From CALCNS01 sp964425745 (GTDB lineage Bacteria > Bacillota > JAAYKD01), in contig CAYRNW010000033.1 of assembly GCA_964425745.1 (NCBI GenBank), positions 1-24,303 of the forward strand: 24,303 nt of DNA. Reading direction: 5' to 3'. The position numbers and the translations under genes are program-made. Below the pieces are notes generated by a model that did not search any database, had not been told where the DNA came from, and worked only from the letters and a program-made list of their open reading frames with translations. Each line of letters starts with the position of its first letter. Position 1 is the stretch's first letter. Below are positions 1 through 8,600 of the stretch, one piece after another.

Positions 1-250
1 GTAAAATTTCGGTGTCTTCTTTTAACCGGTGATTCTCTTTCTTAAGACGTTCATTCTCCGCTTTTAATTCCTCATAGCTTTTCTCAGGAACTCCGGTCCC
101 ATAGTCTTTGATTCCTTTGGTAGCTTTTTGCTTCCAGGTATACAGAGTGCTACTCTTCATTCCCAGTCGTTGGGCGGCGGCGGCTGTTCCGATTTCTTCT
201 GCAAGTTTTAACGCTTCTTGCCGGATTTCTTTGCTGAATTTTTCGTTCAT
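1..250 (-). CDS. IS3-family transposase OrfA, helix-turn-helix (partial, runs off window)
   Basis: This is the N-terminal 83 codons of an IS3-family OrfA (Transposase_8/HTH type). It begins MNEKFSKEIRQEALKLAEE, continues into an alanine-rich turn and a GMKSSTLYTWKQ recognition-helix segment, and ends in a leucine-zipper-like stretch (ENERLKKENHRLKE). That order (HTH that binds the IS ends, then a zipper for oligomerisation) is the standard OrfA layout. The ATG at 250 follows an AAGGAG ribosome binding site. The gene is open at the window edge. In this family a downstream orfB (DDE integrase) is normally produced by programmed frameshifting, but it is not visible here. Confidence 0.88.
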   Translation of the reverse strand, partial: MNEKFSKEIRQEALKLAEEIGTAAAAQRLGMKSSTLYTWKQKATKGIKDYGTGVPEKSYEELKAENERLKKENHRLKEDTEIL

Positions 251-329
251 CTTCTTTCGCTCCTTATACTGATACTTTTAGTATAGCATAATCTCGCGGT
301 TCAGACTCTACTTTTATCGTAGCACTCCA
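1..329 (-). mobile_element. IS3-family insertion sequence, partial (left end visible, remainder outside window)
   Basis: The segment contains the start of an IS3-type orfA and ends at position 329 with a terminus whose minus-strand reading begins TGGAGTGCTACGATAAAAG. The TG...CA-type terminus, a start codon about 80 bp inside it and the OrfA-type protein are all typical of IS3-family elements. The junction falls inside a zinc-ribbon gene, whose coding sequence stops matching its family exactly at 329/330. The other terminus, orfB and the target-site duplication lie outside the window, so completeness and activity cannot be judged. Confidence 0.8.
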
Positions 330-458
330 TTTTGAACACACATAGATTAATTTAGTCCCACATTTGGGACAATAGTTAATGTCTGACGAATGTTTAACTT
401 TGTTGAAGAATTGTATACAACGCTCATTGGGGCAACCTTTTTTTCTCACGTCACTCAT
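264..458 (-). pseudogene. Small zinc-ribbon protein, C-terminus replaced by IS sequence
   Basis: The ORF starts at ATG 458, preceded by GGGAAGG at good spacing; an upstream in-frame ATG at 482 lacks such a site. It encodes MSDVRKKGCPNERC, then a second knuckle CPKCGTKLIYVCSK. These are the CPxxxC and CPxCG knuckles of small zinc-ribbon proteins, which normally continue with a further CxxC. Here the codon after CSK (TGG, 329-327) is the first codon of the IS terminus, so about 21 IS-encoded residues replace the native C-terminus and the final cysteines are lost. About 43 host residues remain. The protein is unlikely to fold as a complete zinc ribbon. The function of the intact family is unknown to me. 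Confidence 0.72.
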
Positions 459-601
459 AAATTTTAACCTTCCCGCTCGCAAATTTTAGCTTTCTTAGTT
501 TTTAGCTATTTTGTTCTTTGTTAACGACATCAAAATGAATTCTATTTATATTTATGTAGTATGATTTCATCCCAGCGATTTAAGTCACTATTAACACGAC
601 G

Positions 602-1393
602 CTAATACTTAAAAACTTCATACTCAATTAAGTATTCATTTTGCTTCTTAACCGCCTGATGATACCTAATAGTATCACCAAAAATGTCAACAATAGTGTG
701 CTTGTTCTTGAGACTTGTATTTATACCAAAACTAATAGAAGTCAATTTGCCTGGAAATTCTATAGTTTGATTCCCAAATGATGATATATATCTCCATTCT
801 TTTTCGTACGACCAAACATCTGCTTTATACTTAAAAAATTCTGGTATCATCCTATCGCTACTTTCAAGTAGTTCAATATCATTTATAACAGATGAATATC
901 GAACAGGGAAACTTATATAATCTCTACCAAGTTCATTATCTGCATTCCTCTGAAACTCCATACATATTCCAGTGTGTCCTAAAGCATAGTGACTCCAAAG
1001 TAACAATGATGAGTTATCTAGCGAGAAGGATATTATGCCATACTGAGCTACAATGCGATGATATAAATCTAGAATATCACTTCTGTTTTGCTTAAACACT
1101 TTCGTATTACTAAATGATTTTGCTTCATAAATCATGTTTGCCAGATCGTCAATAGTTATTTTTCTACCCGGAATTAAGTTCTTTTTCACAATATCTATGT
1201 CAAGTAAATTATTAAAAAAGTTCTGGGTTTTGATGGTCCTTCCATCAATTTTTGGTATGTAAATCACGCTTTCAAAAGGATCATTTAACTTTTCTATCCG
1301 AGGAGCATAAATTTTACTTAATTTCAGAGCATTAATAAGATTATCATCAATGGCTTTAAACTTGTATAGTTTATCAATATCATGATATTGCAT
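602..1393 (-). CDS. DUF2971 domain-containing protein
   Basis: This 263-residue soluble protein shows the DUF2971 signature in order: an N-terminal LYKFKAI segment, KLNDPFES near residue 37, a GIISFS strand, the central LLWSHYALGHTGICMEF block near residues 130-147, and KADVWSYEKEWRYI near residue 190. The conserved Asn-Asp-Pro, His and Glu-Arg positions suggest an active or binding site, but the family has no settled biochemical role. It often turns up in accessory and defence-rich regions. The ATG at 1393 is preceded by AAGGGGATAAGC. The length is normal for the family and there is no sign of truncation. The neighbours are unrelated small genes in the same orientation, separated by about 100 bp. 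Confidence 0.82.
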   Translation of the reverse strand: MQYHDIDKLYKFKAIDDNLINALKLSKIYAPRIEKLNDPFESVIYIPKIDGRTIKTQNFFNNLLDIDIVKKNLIPGRKITIDDLANMIYEAKSFSNTKVFKQNRSDILDLYHRIVAQYGIISFSLDNSSLLLWSHYALGHTGICMEFQRNADNELGRDYISFPVRYSSVINDIELLESSDRMIPEFFKYKADVWSYEKEWRYISSFGNQTIEFPGKLTSISFGINTSLKNKHTIVDIFGDTIRYHQAVKKQNEYLIEYEVFKY

Positions 1394-1494
1394 TGCTTAT
1401 CCCCTTATCTTGCTATAATTAGCAATTCGCGACTCAATACTCCTGGTCTAAATTAACAACAAAAATATTACTTGATTTCATAGTACGATTAAGT

Positions 1495-1788
1495 TTACCA
1501 CCTACACCTAGAACAACGTTTGTATCCTTTACTAATCGCTTCATCTTCGGTTATTTCTATTGGAAGAGTTAGACCATAACAATACTTATTCGAATGATAT
1601 ACAAAACCCGAAATCGATACATAGACCTTATTTTTATCATAACCTGCAAAAACCGCGAATAGATCTACAATAGAAGCAATTAACAATAAAACGCCTATGG
1701 ATCCAGCAAACAAATTGCTCGTACCAATGGCTATAAGTAACAAAGCAAGTAGTAAGGTTCCACAACCAAAAGTTGAGTTCTTCCTCAT
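1495..1788 (-). CDS. Small membrane protein with C-terminal Ada-like metal-binding motif
   Basis: This is a 97-residue protein if started at ATG 1788, which is preceded by GAGGAG; the upstream in-frame start at 1845 has no comparable site. After a short MRKNSTFGC head there are two adjoining hydrophobic segments (about residues 9-50), probably two transmembrane helices. The C-terminus reads FVYHSNKYCYG ... EDEAISKGYKRCSRC. The order (YH, Cys, about 25 residues, then A-x-x-x-GY-x-x-C-x-x-C) matches the zinc-binding module of Ada and related small domains. Three Cys plus a His could bind one metal ion. The function is unknown; a membrane-anchored redox or metal-sensing role would be speculation. 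Confidence 0.6.
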   Translation of the reverse strand: MRKNSTFGCGTLLLALLLIAIGTSNLFAGSIGVLLLIASIVDLFAVFAGYDKNKVYVSISGFVYHSNKYCYGLTLPIEITEDEAISKGYKRCSRCRW

Positions 1789-1849
1789 AAATTTCTCCTC
1801 GGATTCAATAGACATAGCTTTTTCATCAATGTAACTCACAAGCACCCAA

Positions 1850-2187
1850 TTAATTTAAATAAGACTGAAGTTGGAACTTCTCATCGCTTTGCGTCAGTAT
1901 AATAATGCCATCTATTAGGCCAATAATCGCTGGAATTCCAGTCCAACAGAATAAAACAAATAATATGCCCATACCCACTTTGCCTAAGTAAAACTTATGA
2001 ACTCCAATACCACCTAGCAGAATGGAAGAATCCCTGCTGCAATCTTATTTTTGGATGGCCAACTTGGATCAACACCATAGGAATAACTCTAACTTTGATT
2101 ACCTTTTTTAACTGCTGAACCGCACTCTGAACAAAAACTCGAACCCCCACTTAATGATGCTCCACAATTAGAGCAATATGCCTGCAT
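1850..2187 (-). pseudogene. Zinc-ribbon/TM2-domain protein, disrupted by an in-frame stop and a frameshift
   Basis: Starting at ATG 2187 the frame reads MQAYCSNCGASLSGGSSFC, SECGSAVKKG, then NQS, a TAG stop, and resumes in the same frame with SYSYGVDPSWPSKNKIAAGIL. A one-base loss near 2025 then shifts the frame. The remainder reads LLGGIGVHKFYLGKVGMGIL, a second hydrophobic segment and GLIDGIIILTQSDEKF, ending at TAA 1850. The double CxxC head followed by a G-x-H-x-FYLG two-helix unit ending in a GLIDG motif is the classic zinc-ribbon + TM2 membrane protein. TAG ends several intact genes in this window, so readthrough is unlikely. The two lesions suggest a true pseudogene, although sequencing error could explain the frameshift. 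Confidence 0.72.
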
Positions 2188-2216
2188 AACTACAACCCTT
2201 TTTTTAATTTAGTTTT

Positions 2217-3635
2217 CTACCAAGTCGGAAGAATCTTTATTTTCACTCCAGCCATTTCATCCGGAAGATCACCGATTTCCCAACCTACTCCTGTAGTTTC
2301 AATATAATAGAACTCCAAACCTAAGTATTGAAAGTTTCCTTTGTCTGAAGTCTTTAAACCAACTCCCATATGTGTATCCGTTGACACTAATACCGTACCA
2401 TAACCAAGTTCTCTCAGAATTGAAGCCAATAGAATAGAACTATCCTCACAATCTCCACTTTTATCATATAATGTTTCAAGAGGGAATTTAGCATATTCAT
2501 CATACCCGGTTCCAATCACATCTGATACATAGTCCAAAGACTGAACAAAACTGACCGCTAATTCAATAAGTTCCCATTCTCCCAACCCTTCATTTTCCGC
2601 TGTATTAACAAACATTTGTGCTAAGCTGTTCATATAGTCATCATCTGCTTCATGAGAAACATAATATGAATATGAGAGCACATAGTTTCTATTGAAATCT
2701 CTATAAAAGTCAACTGCTTTTACTGGAATGTTTAAGCTGAATGACCAGGTATACCAATCCAGGGGATACTCCCAGCTATAACTTACTTTCTCAATGCGGT
2801 TTTCTTCGGGCTTAGTGTTACCGGTGTAGCGTGTCTCGTTTGATTTTACCCCGTTAATATACAGTCTCTCATATTCTTTATAGGGGGCAACTGTTTCATA
2901 TCCTTCTATTTTCCATTCTGTAATAACCTCTTTAGTTCGGCCGGTGTATCTTGTCTCATTCGTTTTCACACCGTCAATATACAATCTCTCAAATTCTTTA
3001 TAAGGGGTAACCGTTTCATATCCTTCTATTTTCCACTCTGTAAGATACTCTTTCGTTCTTCCTGTGTATCTAAAATCAGATGTCTTTTCTCCATTAACAA
3101 ACTTGATTTCTAATTCTTTGAAGGGATAACTACTCTCGTAACCGCCGTTTCTCCATTCCACTATGGGTTCTTTGCTGATAAGAATTACGTTAGAATCACC
3201 ATTCCATGACACATTATAACCCAAGCTTTCCGATAGAAATCTCAACGGAATCAAAGTTCTATTCTCAATTATTTGTGGAGGTACATCTAGAACTCTCTCA
3301 TTTCCATCACCTAGAAAAACCCTGCGGCTACCAACCTTGAAAATTATCGTAAACGTATCCGTCGAACCTGTAATTACTTGTTCTTCGGCTTTCCATTCAA
3401 TATCTAACCCCATACTCTCAAAAGTAAACCTCATGGGTACTAAGGTTCTTCCCGAAATGATTTGAGGTTTTACATCATATTCAATTTCTACTTCTTCTAA
3501 GAAAACTCGAATATAAGAAGTCTTTTGTGAACTTGGTATTGCAGCTGCAGACTGTTCTGTTAAGTTTGCATAACATAAAATAAATAGGCAAATTGCAATA
3601 AAATTTATAATACAGCATTTGTTTTTTGCAAACAT
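2217..3635 (-). CDS. Secreted Cu-amine-oxidase-N-type / transglutaminase-like protein with three 40-residue repeats
   Basis: This 472-residue protein starts at ATG 3635 after GGAGGT. A signal-peptide-like hydrophobic stretch spans residues 8-24. Residues about 40-155 form a copper-amine-oxidase-N-like domain (PF07833 type) with duplicated GRTLVPMRF and NRTLIPLRFLSESLGY units; this is a cell-surface fold in Bacillota and not itself an oxidase. Residues 160-279 are three tandem 40-residue repeats built on EW-x-x-x-GYE ... GxK/T ... RYTGxT, of which the second and third are almost identical. The C-terminal part (about 300-472) is transglutaminase-like, with a plausible triad Cys396 (SGDCEDSS), His422 (THMGVGL) and Glu446 (YYIETT). 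It may be a wall-associated protease or crosslinking enzyme; the substrate is unknown. No metal centre is visible. Confidence 0.78.
   Translation of the reverse strand: MFAKNKCCIINFIAICLFILCYANLTEQSAAAIPSSQKTSYIRVFLEEVEIEYDVKPQIISGRTLVPMRFTFESMGLDIEWKAEEQVITGSTDTFTIIFKVGSRRVFLGDGNERVLDVPPQIIENRTLIPLRFLSESLGYNVSWNGDSNVILISKEPIVEWRNGGYESSYPFKELEIKFVNGEKTSDFRYTGRTKEYLTEWKIEGYETVTPYKEFERLYIDGVKTNETRYTGRTKEVITEWKIEGYETVAPYKEYERLYINGVKSNETRYTGNTKPEENRIEKVSYSWEYPLDWYTWSFSLNIPVKAVDFYRDFNRNYVLSYSYYVSHEADDDYMNSLAQMFVNTAENEGLGEWELIELAVSFVQSLDYVSDVIGTGYDEYAKFPLETLYDKSGDCEDSSILLASILRELGYGTVLVSTDTHMGVGLKTSDKGNFQYLGLEFYYIETTGVGWEIGDLPDEMAGVKIKILPTW
2796..3158 (-). repeat. Three tandem 120-bp coding repeats
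   Basis: Within the secreted transglutaminase-like gene, codons 160-279 repeat with an exact 40-codon (120-bp) period. Each unit starts with Glu-Trp and ends with a RYTGxT block. Units 2 and 3 differ at only a few residues, whereas unit 1 is more diverged. This suggests a recent duplication of the second unit. Confidence 0.85.
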
Positions 3636-3682
3636 ATTTTACCTCCATGTAAAATTTCTACTTACACGATCTTTAACGAACC

Positions 3683-3844
3683 TCACAAAAAATATACTTT
3701 TTTAAAAAAACCAATTACCTGCCATATTTTTCTTTTCATCATATTCTGTACAATATATGAAATTCCTACCAAAAAAATGTTGATTATAAAAATATTCCAG
3801 CCTTGGGGATCAGAATCAACGTAAAAATGCAACCATATCAGCAC
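3683..3844 (-). other. Possible small membrane ORF downstream of repeat copy L (uncertain)
   Basis: A GTG-started frame of 53 codons runs from 3844 to TGA 3683. It begins VLIWLHFYVDSDPQGW, continues through a hydrophobic segment (NIFIINIFLVGISYIV) and ends in a basic KRK-containing tail. It lies directly downstream of the promoter-like repeat copy at 3841-3944, but it has no convincing ribosome binding site and I recognise no family. It could be a small single-pass membrane peptide, the tail of a deleted gene, or chance in AT-rich DNA. Confidence 0.25.
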
Positions 3845-3944
3845 ATCAGAACTTTACGAAATGCTTCGCTGAGACTCGTGTACTTTTCTACATAAAATTT
3901 TATTAGACTTAAATTCTATTTTAAAAAAAAGAGAAAGGATGCAA
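3841..3944 (-). repeat. Left copy (L) of the promoter-leader direct repeat
   Basis: This segment is a diverged copy, in the same orientation, of the sequence at 23656-23764. Identical blocks include GAACTTTACGAAATG (3849-3863), ACTTTTCTACA (3882-3892) and ATTCTATTTTA (3913-3923), in the same order with small indels. On the minus strand it retains a TTGCAT (3944-3939) and a TAAAAT (3923-3918), but with 15 bp between them rather than 17. The GGAGG ribosome binding site of the right copy has decayed here. It looks like a degraded duplicate. The rest of the 3636-4122 gap is AT-rich with no other convincing gene. Confidence 0.75.
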
Positions 3945-4084
3945 TAATTTTCATTAAAGTTTGAGAACGAAGTAAGTCAAATCCTCCTCCGAAGCTAAAA
4001 CTTATAAACTAAAGAGGATTATGATGTTCCGAAAATGAATTTAGTTTTCAGTTAGTTACCATAATTGTTCAGATATTTAATGAG

Positions 4085-4090
4085 TATAAT
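4085..4090 (+). promoter_or_regulatory. Probable -10 element of the 4123 gene
   Basis: TATAAT lies 33 bp before the ATG of the plus-strand gene. No good -35 box at 16-18 bp is visible (TAATTG at 4062 is the best at that distance), so the promoter would be weak or activator-dependent. Confidence 0.4.
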
Positions 4091-4122
4091 TATTCTATTT
4101 TTGATTAAGGGGGACGCTTCCC

Positions 4123-5583
4123 ATGTTTAAGAAATTCTTCTCCTTATTTAATAAGAATGATGAAATTAAAATTAAGTATGATGATAAAGAGTATCGCGAA
4201 ATATGGGAATTTATAAAAGATCACGGTTCAGACCTAACCTATGAGGATTTCCAAAAATACAAAACTGAGTACTCAGCGATTATTCAGTCAAACATTACTA
4301 TCGTTGATATTCCAGTAAAACCACAACAACTCAAGTTTTATGTTCTAGCGCGTTGCCACTCTTTTACTATCAGTAACAGCTTAATCTATGCGAATGATGC
4401 CTATCAGAATTATTCGATTGATCAGTATAATCTCTACATTCGCCTAAAAGGTACAGGTGTTTCTCTTGAAGAATACCTGGAAATCAATCGAAAAGTGGAT
4501 CCCGATTTACCGGTTGAGGAGTATGAAAGAACAAAGAAATTAATGAAGGTTGGGGTTGCAGTAGAAATCTATAGTGCCTACTATATGAAAAATTCGAAGC
4601 AGCACGGATTTGAAAATATCGATCTTGAGTATCTTATACTTCAAAAATATATAACAGTGGATGAGTTTTCGAGTTATGTGGTTGATTATTTAAACTTACT
4701 AACTTTTGAGCAGTTCATGATGTATCTTCGTTTACGGCTGCCTGAACTTGCGATGAGAGACTTCTTTGAGTACTGTTCTGGACCTTCTAATTTGATGACA
4801 CTGCAAGACTATATGCAGTTACTCAAAAATAAGAACACTTCTGACATTGAACTTCAATCTCCAAGCATAGCATCGCGACCTACTGAGAAAGATCCAACCG
4901 AAACCACGATAGAAGTTTCAGTCGAATCCGAAAAAAACAGCACTGCCAAATGTGATTCTGTATTAGAAGACTCCATCTTTACTAATGAAGATGAGACAGA
5001 ACTTTATCTTCCTGATGTGGCCGATGAAGAAACTAATACATTGACTGAATATACAAACAATAATGAATCTTCTGTAGAAGAACAGGTAATCATTAATTTT
5101 TATAGTGAATTGATCGAAAATCCTGATATAGAAGAATCGCAACCATGTGAAGATTTAGTGAAAACCGATACCTTCTATTTCTACGATTTTTATAAGGAAA
5201 AGCGTTTCCTGAAAAAAGAGTATTCATCCGGATTCTATATTCCAACGATTCTAGGCAAGAAGGTGTATTATTGGGAACCTGATGAAATTCTCTTGTTCGA
5301 GCAAACTACCTCATTCAAATCTGTCCGCTTCATAGCTTCTTTGTATAGTAATGACGTTTCTTTTATGGTAGATCGAAGATATTTGATTGCAAGTGAGGAT
5401 TCCAACAGATATTGGTTTCAGTTCGATTCATATAACACTCAATTACTTCTCAAAGCTATAGATGGAGGTTACGGGTCTGTACGAGAAAAAATCGAATTTG
5501 CATTTGGTTGCAGTGATGGGATTGAAATTCTTAAATCTCTATGCAGAGATTATGCCATTTTTTACACAACAGTCCCTAATTAG
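4123..5583 (+). CDS. Hypothetical protein, 486 residues, acidic central linker
   Basis: I do not recognise this family. The ATG at 4123 follows AAGGGGG. The protein starts with a short amphipathic basic/aromatic segment (MFKKFFSLFNKN). A predominantly helical region of about 230 residues follows, rich in Tyr and Leu, with recurring D/E-hydrophobic-EEY/EEF motifs such as DLTYEDFQKY, VSLEEYLEIN and TVDEFSSYVV that may be degenerate helical repeats. An acidic Ser/Thr/Glu-rich linker (about 240-335) leads into a C-terminal domain of about 150 residues rich in aromatic strands (DTFYFYDFYKEKRF). There is no signal peptide or transmembrane helix. It is the only plus-strand gene here and converges on sbcC across a hairpin. 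The function is unknown. Confidence 0.8.
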   Translation: MFKKFFSLFNKNDEIKIKYDDKEYREIWEFIKDHGSDLTYEDFQKYKTEYSAIIQSNITIVDIPVKPQQLKFYVLARCHSFTISNSLIYANDAYQNYSIDQYNLYIRLKGTGVSLEEYLEINRKVDPDLPVEEYERTKKLMKVGVAVEIYSAYYMKNSKQHGFENIDLEYLILQKYITVDEFSSYVVDYLNLLTFEQFMMYLRLRLPELAMRDFFEYCSGPSNLMTLQDYMQLLKNKNTSDIELQSPSIASRPTEKDPTETTIEVSVESEKNSTAKCDSVLEDSIFTNEDETELYLPDVADEETNTLTEYTNNNESSVEEQVIINFYSELIENPDIEESQPCEDLVKTDTFYFYDFYKEKRFLKKEYSSGFYIPTILGKKVYYWEPDEILLFEQTTSFKSVRFIASLYSNDVSFMVDRRYLIASEDSNRYWFQFDSYNTQLLLKAIDGGYGSVREKIEFAFGCSDGIEILKSLCRDYAIFYTTVPN

Positions 5584-5648
5584 AAAAAAAGGGGGACCCA
5601 ATAACAACTCATCTGACAACTTTACAGAAGCTTCGTCATAACCGCATT

Positions 5649-5677
5649 ACAAGGGTAGGGACTTTCCCTACCCTTGT
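5649..5677. terminator. Perfect 13-bp hairpin between convergent genes
   Basis: ACAAGGGTAGGGA (5649-5661) and TCCCTACCCTTGT (5665-5677) are exact reverse complements separated by CTT. The hairpin sits between the stop codons of the plus-strand 486-codon gene (5583) and the minus-strand sbcC-like gene (5697), as a bidirectional terminator would. Neither side has a good U-tract, so it may act as a transcript-end stabiliser and not as a strong intrinsic terminator. Confidence 0.6.
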
Positions 5678-5696
5678 AAACGGCCTTTAAGTATTC

Positions 5697-8600
5697 CTAT
5701 ACCTTCCCTATTTCCACCGGAGAACCCCAGTCGGCGTAGTTCGGGTCGTGTGCCAGTAGAATAAACTGTCGGTTCCGAGCTTCCGAATCTATAATTTGCT
5801 TCATCGACTGCAGGCGCTCCAAGTCACTAGTGGTAAAAGAATCGTCTAGAATCATGGGTAAAGTGTACTCTTCAGCGAGCAAATCGGCAATGGCAAATCG
5901 AACAGCTAGGTAAATCTGGTCCCGGGCCCCCTTGCTTAGTTGACTCAACTTCACCGGGCGACCGTCTTCGGAAACCGTCATATTGAAGTTGCTATCCAAA
6001 ATCACACCGCGTTTCTTCTGTGGCGCAATTTCACGACAATACTCCGATATCTGTTCTTGCAATCGTGTGTGATACGACCGTTTATAATCCGAAACTGCTT
6101 CTTTCAGCTCCTGATGGGCAATAGCTAAAGCTTGAGCAGTGAATTCCAAATTGGCTTTCTTTTGCTCCAAGTCTTTTACCACCAACTCTTCAGCAGCAAT
6201 ATTCACAACATGTCCGCCTTCCAAACGAGCAAGCATGCGAATTCCATTGTTCTCTTGTGACTCTAAATCTGCAACCTCGTTTTCCAGCTCTTTTATGCTC
6301 TTCTCCAAATTATCCATAGACTTTTTGGTTTTCTCCAAATCGCCACTGTCGTTTGTAGACGGCAACCCAGGATGCGAGTCAATGAAATTCTCCCATTTTT
6401 GAAATGCAATTTGAGTTTTGTCATTCTGCATCTTTAATCTCTTTAAGAATTCCTCTTCACTTGCGCAATTGTGATTTGTAATGATGAGTTCTATGGTTTT
6501 TTTACTGTTGCTGATTCTCTGATTAATAGACTTGAATTCACGATACTTTGCAAGAGCTTCCTCTGAATCCTGGTCATATTTCAATAAGATGTTTGCATAT
6601 CTGTTGAGAAGCTGTTCGTTATCAACTTCTTTGTCACGGAAAGTCTGTAAATAATCATCCCATGTCTTCTTTTCAGATTCAATTCTCACAACCAAATTTT
6701 TTCTGGAGTCACGCAAAATCACATAATCTTGGGCCAAATTGATTTGCTTATCCCACCAGTTATTAAACAGGGAATCAAACTGGCTCATGAAAACAGAGAT
6801 GCTATGTGCTCCGTAACCAGTGGTCACTTTTCCGAACGCGGTTATGAAAGAGGATAGTTCCTGCAGCGGCTCAGCCAAAGAGGCATCCCTCATCAAAATT
6901 TCGCGAATATCGAGAGTGGATAATCCAAATTGGTTAAATACGTACTGATGAAGATCATCATTAAGCCGATCCAAATTCGCCTTATGCTCGCGCCACTGTA
7001 CAAGGGCGTCTGAAACATTTGGAAAAATGCTCAGGTATTTTTGGACTGAGTTGGTAAACTCCTGCCTTTTTTTCTCAACCCCGCGCAAGTTGTTCGCTAG
7101 TAGCTCCAACCGTGATTCACTGTTTGTCGGCATCAAACGGTTCAGACGTTCTTTTTCCTCCAAATAATTCTTTAACCTAACTGACATCTGAATGAGTGCT
7201 GACTCGTCCAACTTTGCGTATTGCCCAAGTTTTTGATCTAAGGCGGCCATTTGACTGATTATGTTTTGGAGCTGCTCTTTCATCGCTGAACTTTGATTAT
7301 CTGCATTTTGGTTTCTTCTAGACCCAATAGCAAAGATGAGTACTACTCCCAATAGAAATGCTGCTCCAGTTCCCGGGAAACGTATACTATTTTCAAAAGA
7401 AGCCATTGCGAAATATGCAATCACAGCCAACACCAAACCCACACCTAAAGCCAACATCACAGGCGATTTGGCTGGCTTTTTTATGTCAATATCCAACTGT
7501 CTTTCAAAATCTCGTTTATTCTTGATTAATGCACTTTTCAACATGAAATCGTCTGGATCAAGATTCGCTGCAGATGCGACATCTACAAATCGTTGCTCAA
7601 AACTCACTCGTTCTAGCTCAAAATTGTTTTGGGTTTGGCGTAACTGGTTATACTCAAGTTCTGCACGATTGTATTCGGTGTCCAACGCCATCTTCTTTAA
7701 ATCAACGTTTTTGGCATATTCCAGCTCGTGCTCTGAAGCATTCTGAAAAACAGCGTATTTTTGCTCCAACAATTGTTCAATATCACTCTTCTGACTCAGT
7801 CTATTCAAGTATTGCGACCAGGCCTCCGTGGTCGTTTGCGCTATCCGCTTTAGGTTTCTTAGGGTCGATGGCGGGTCTTGACCTAGCGCAGACAAGTTTT
7901 CATAATCCTGAAGTTTTATTTTTATACTTTCGTCTTCAGCCAGCAACGCTGAATAATTCTTTTCGGCCTGCTTCACCTTCTCTTGCAGCTCAGCTAAGCT
8001 CTTGCCAATTTGTGCCAGATGGACTAGGTCATTCTCAATTTCCTTGGGCGCATTCAAGAACGCAGCATATTTACGGTTGATGACATCCTGTTCCTCTTGA
8101 ATCTGCTTATTCAGGTTATCAATTGCAATCCGATCCCTTTCAAAATTATCGCGATCCATGTACTCGTCATCGTAGCGGTCACGAAGAAGTTTCCATTCAT
8201 TCCAAGCTAGAAGGGTGTTTTGCTTTTGCTTGAGTTCTTGCTTTTTAACAAGAAGCGCTGAATTTAATTTGGTAACCTGGTTTTGTAAATCCTGAAGAGA
8301 ATCGGCAGTACTGGTGCTTTCTCTAAGTTTCTTCTTAAGCGCAGAGATTTCTTCGTCCATCTGCTCTATTTTTCCATCTTTCACCATGTTTCTTGCTGAA
8401 ACGTTCAATCCCTTTTGACCGGTAAATTTGGTTAGTCGCTTCACTGATTCTTCGAGAAATAATACCGCCTCCTGGAACGAAACCCCAGTATTACCGGAGA
8501 TCATCTCCTGCAAATCCTGGCTAATCTTATCGCTCTCTGGCAGAGGTTGCACTACAAAAAAGGTATCAAAGAACAGCTCCTGTGTCGCTATACCGAAGAG

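Noticed and set aside
2085..2100. Pyrrolysine-type readthrough of the TAG in the TM2 gene
   Set aside because: TAG ends at least four intact genes here (including the DruH-like and DruE-like genes), and the same ORF also carries a frameshift.
7336..8080. Long plus-strand open frames (136 and 168 codons) within the SbcC-like gene
   Set aside because: They are antisense to a clearly conserved ATPase, have Ser-rich low-information sequence and lack start signals, so they are shadows of the real frame.
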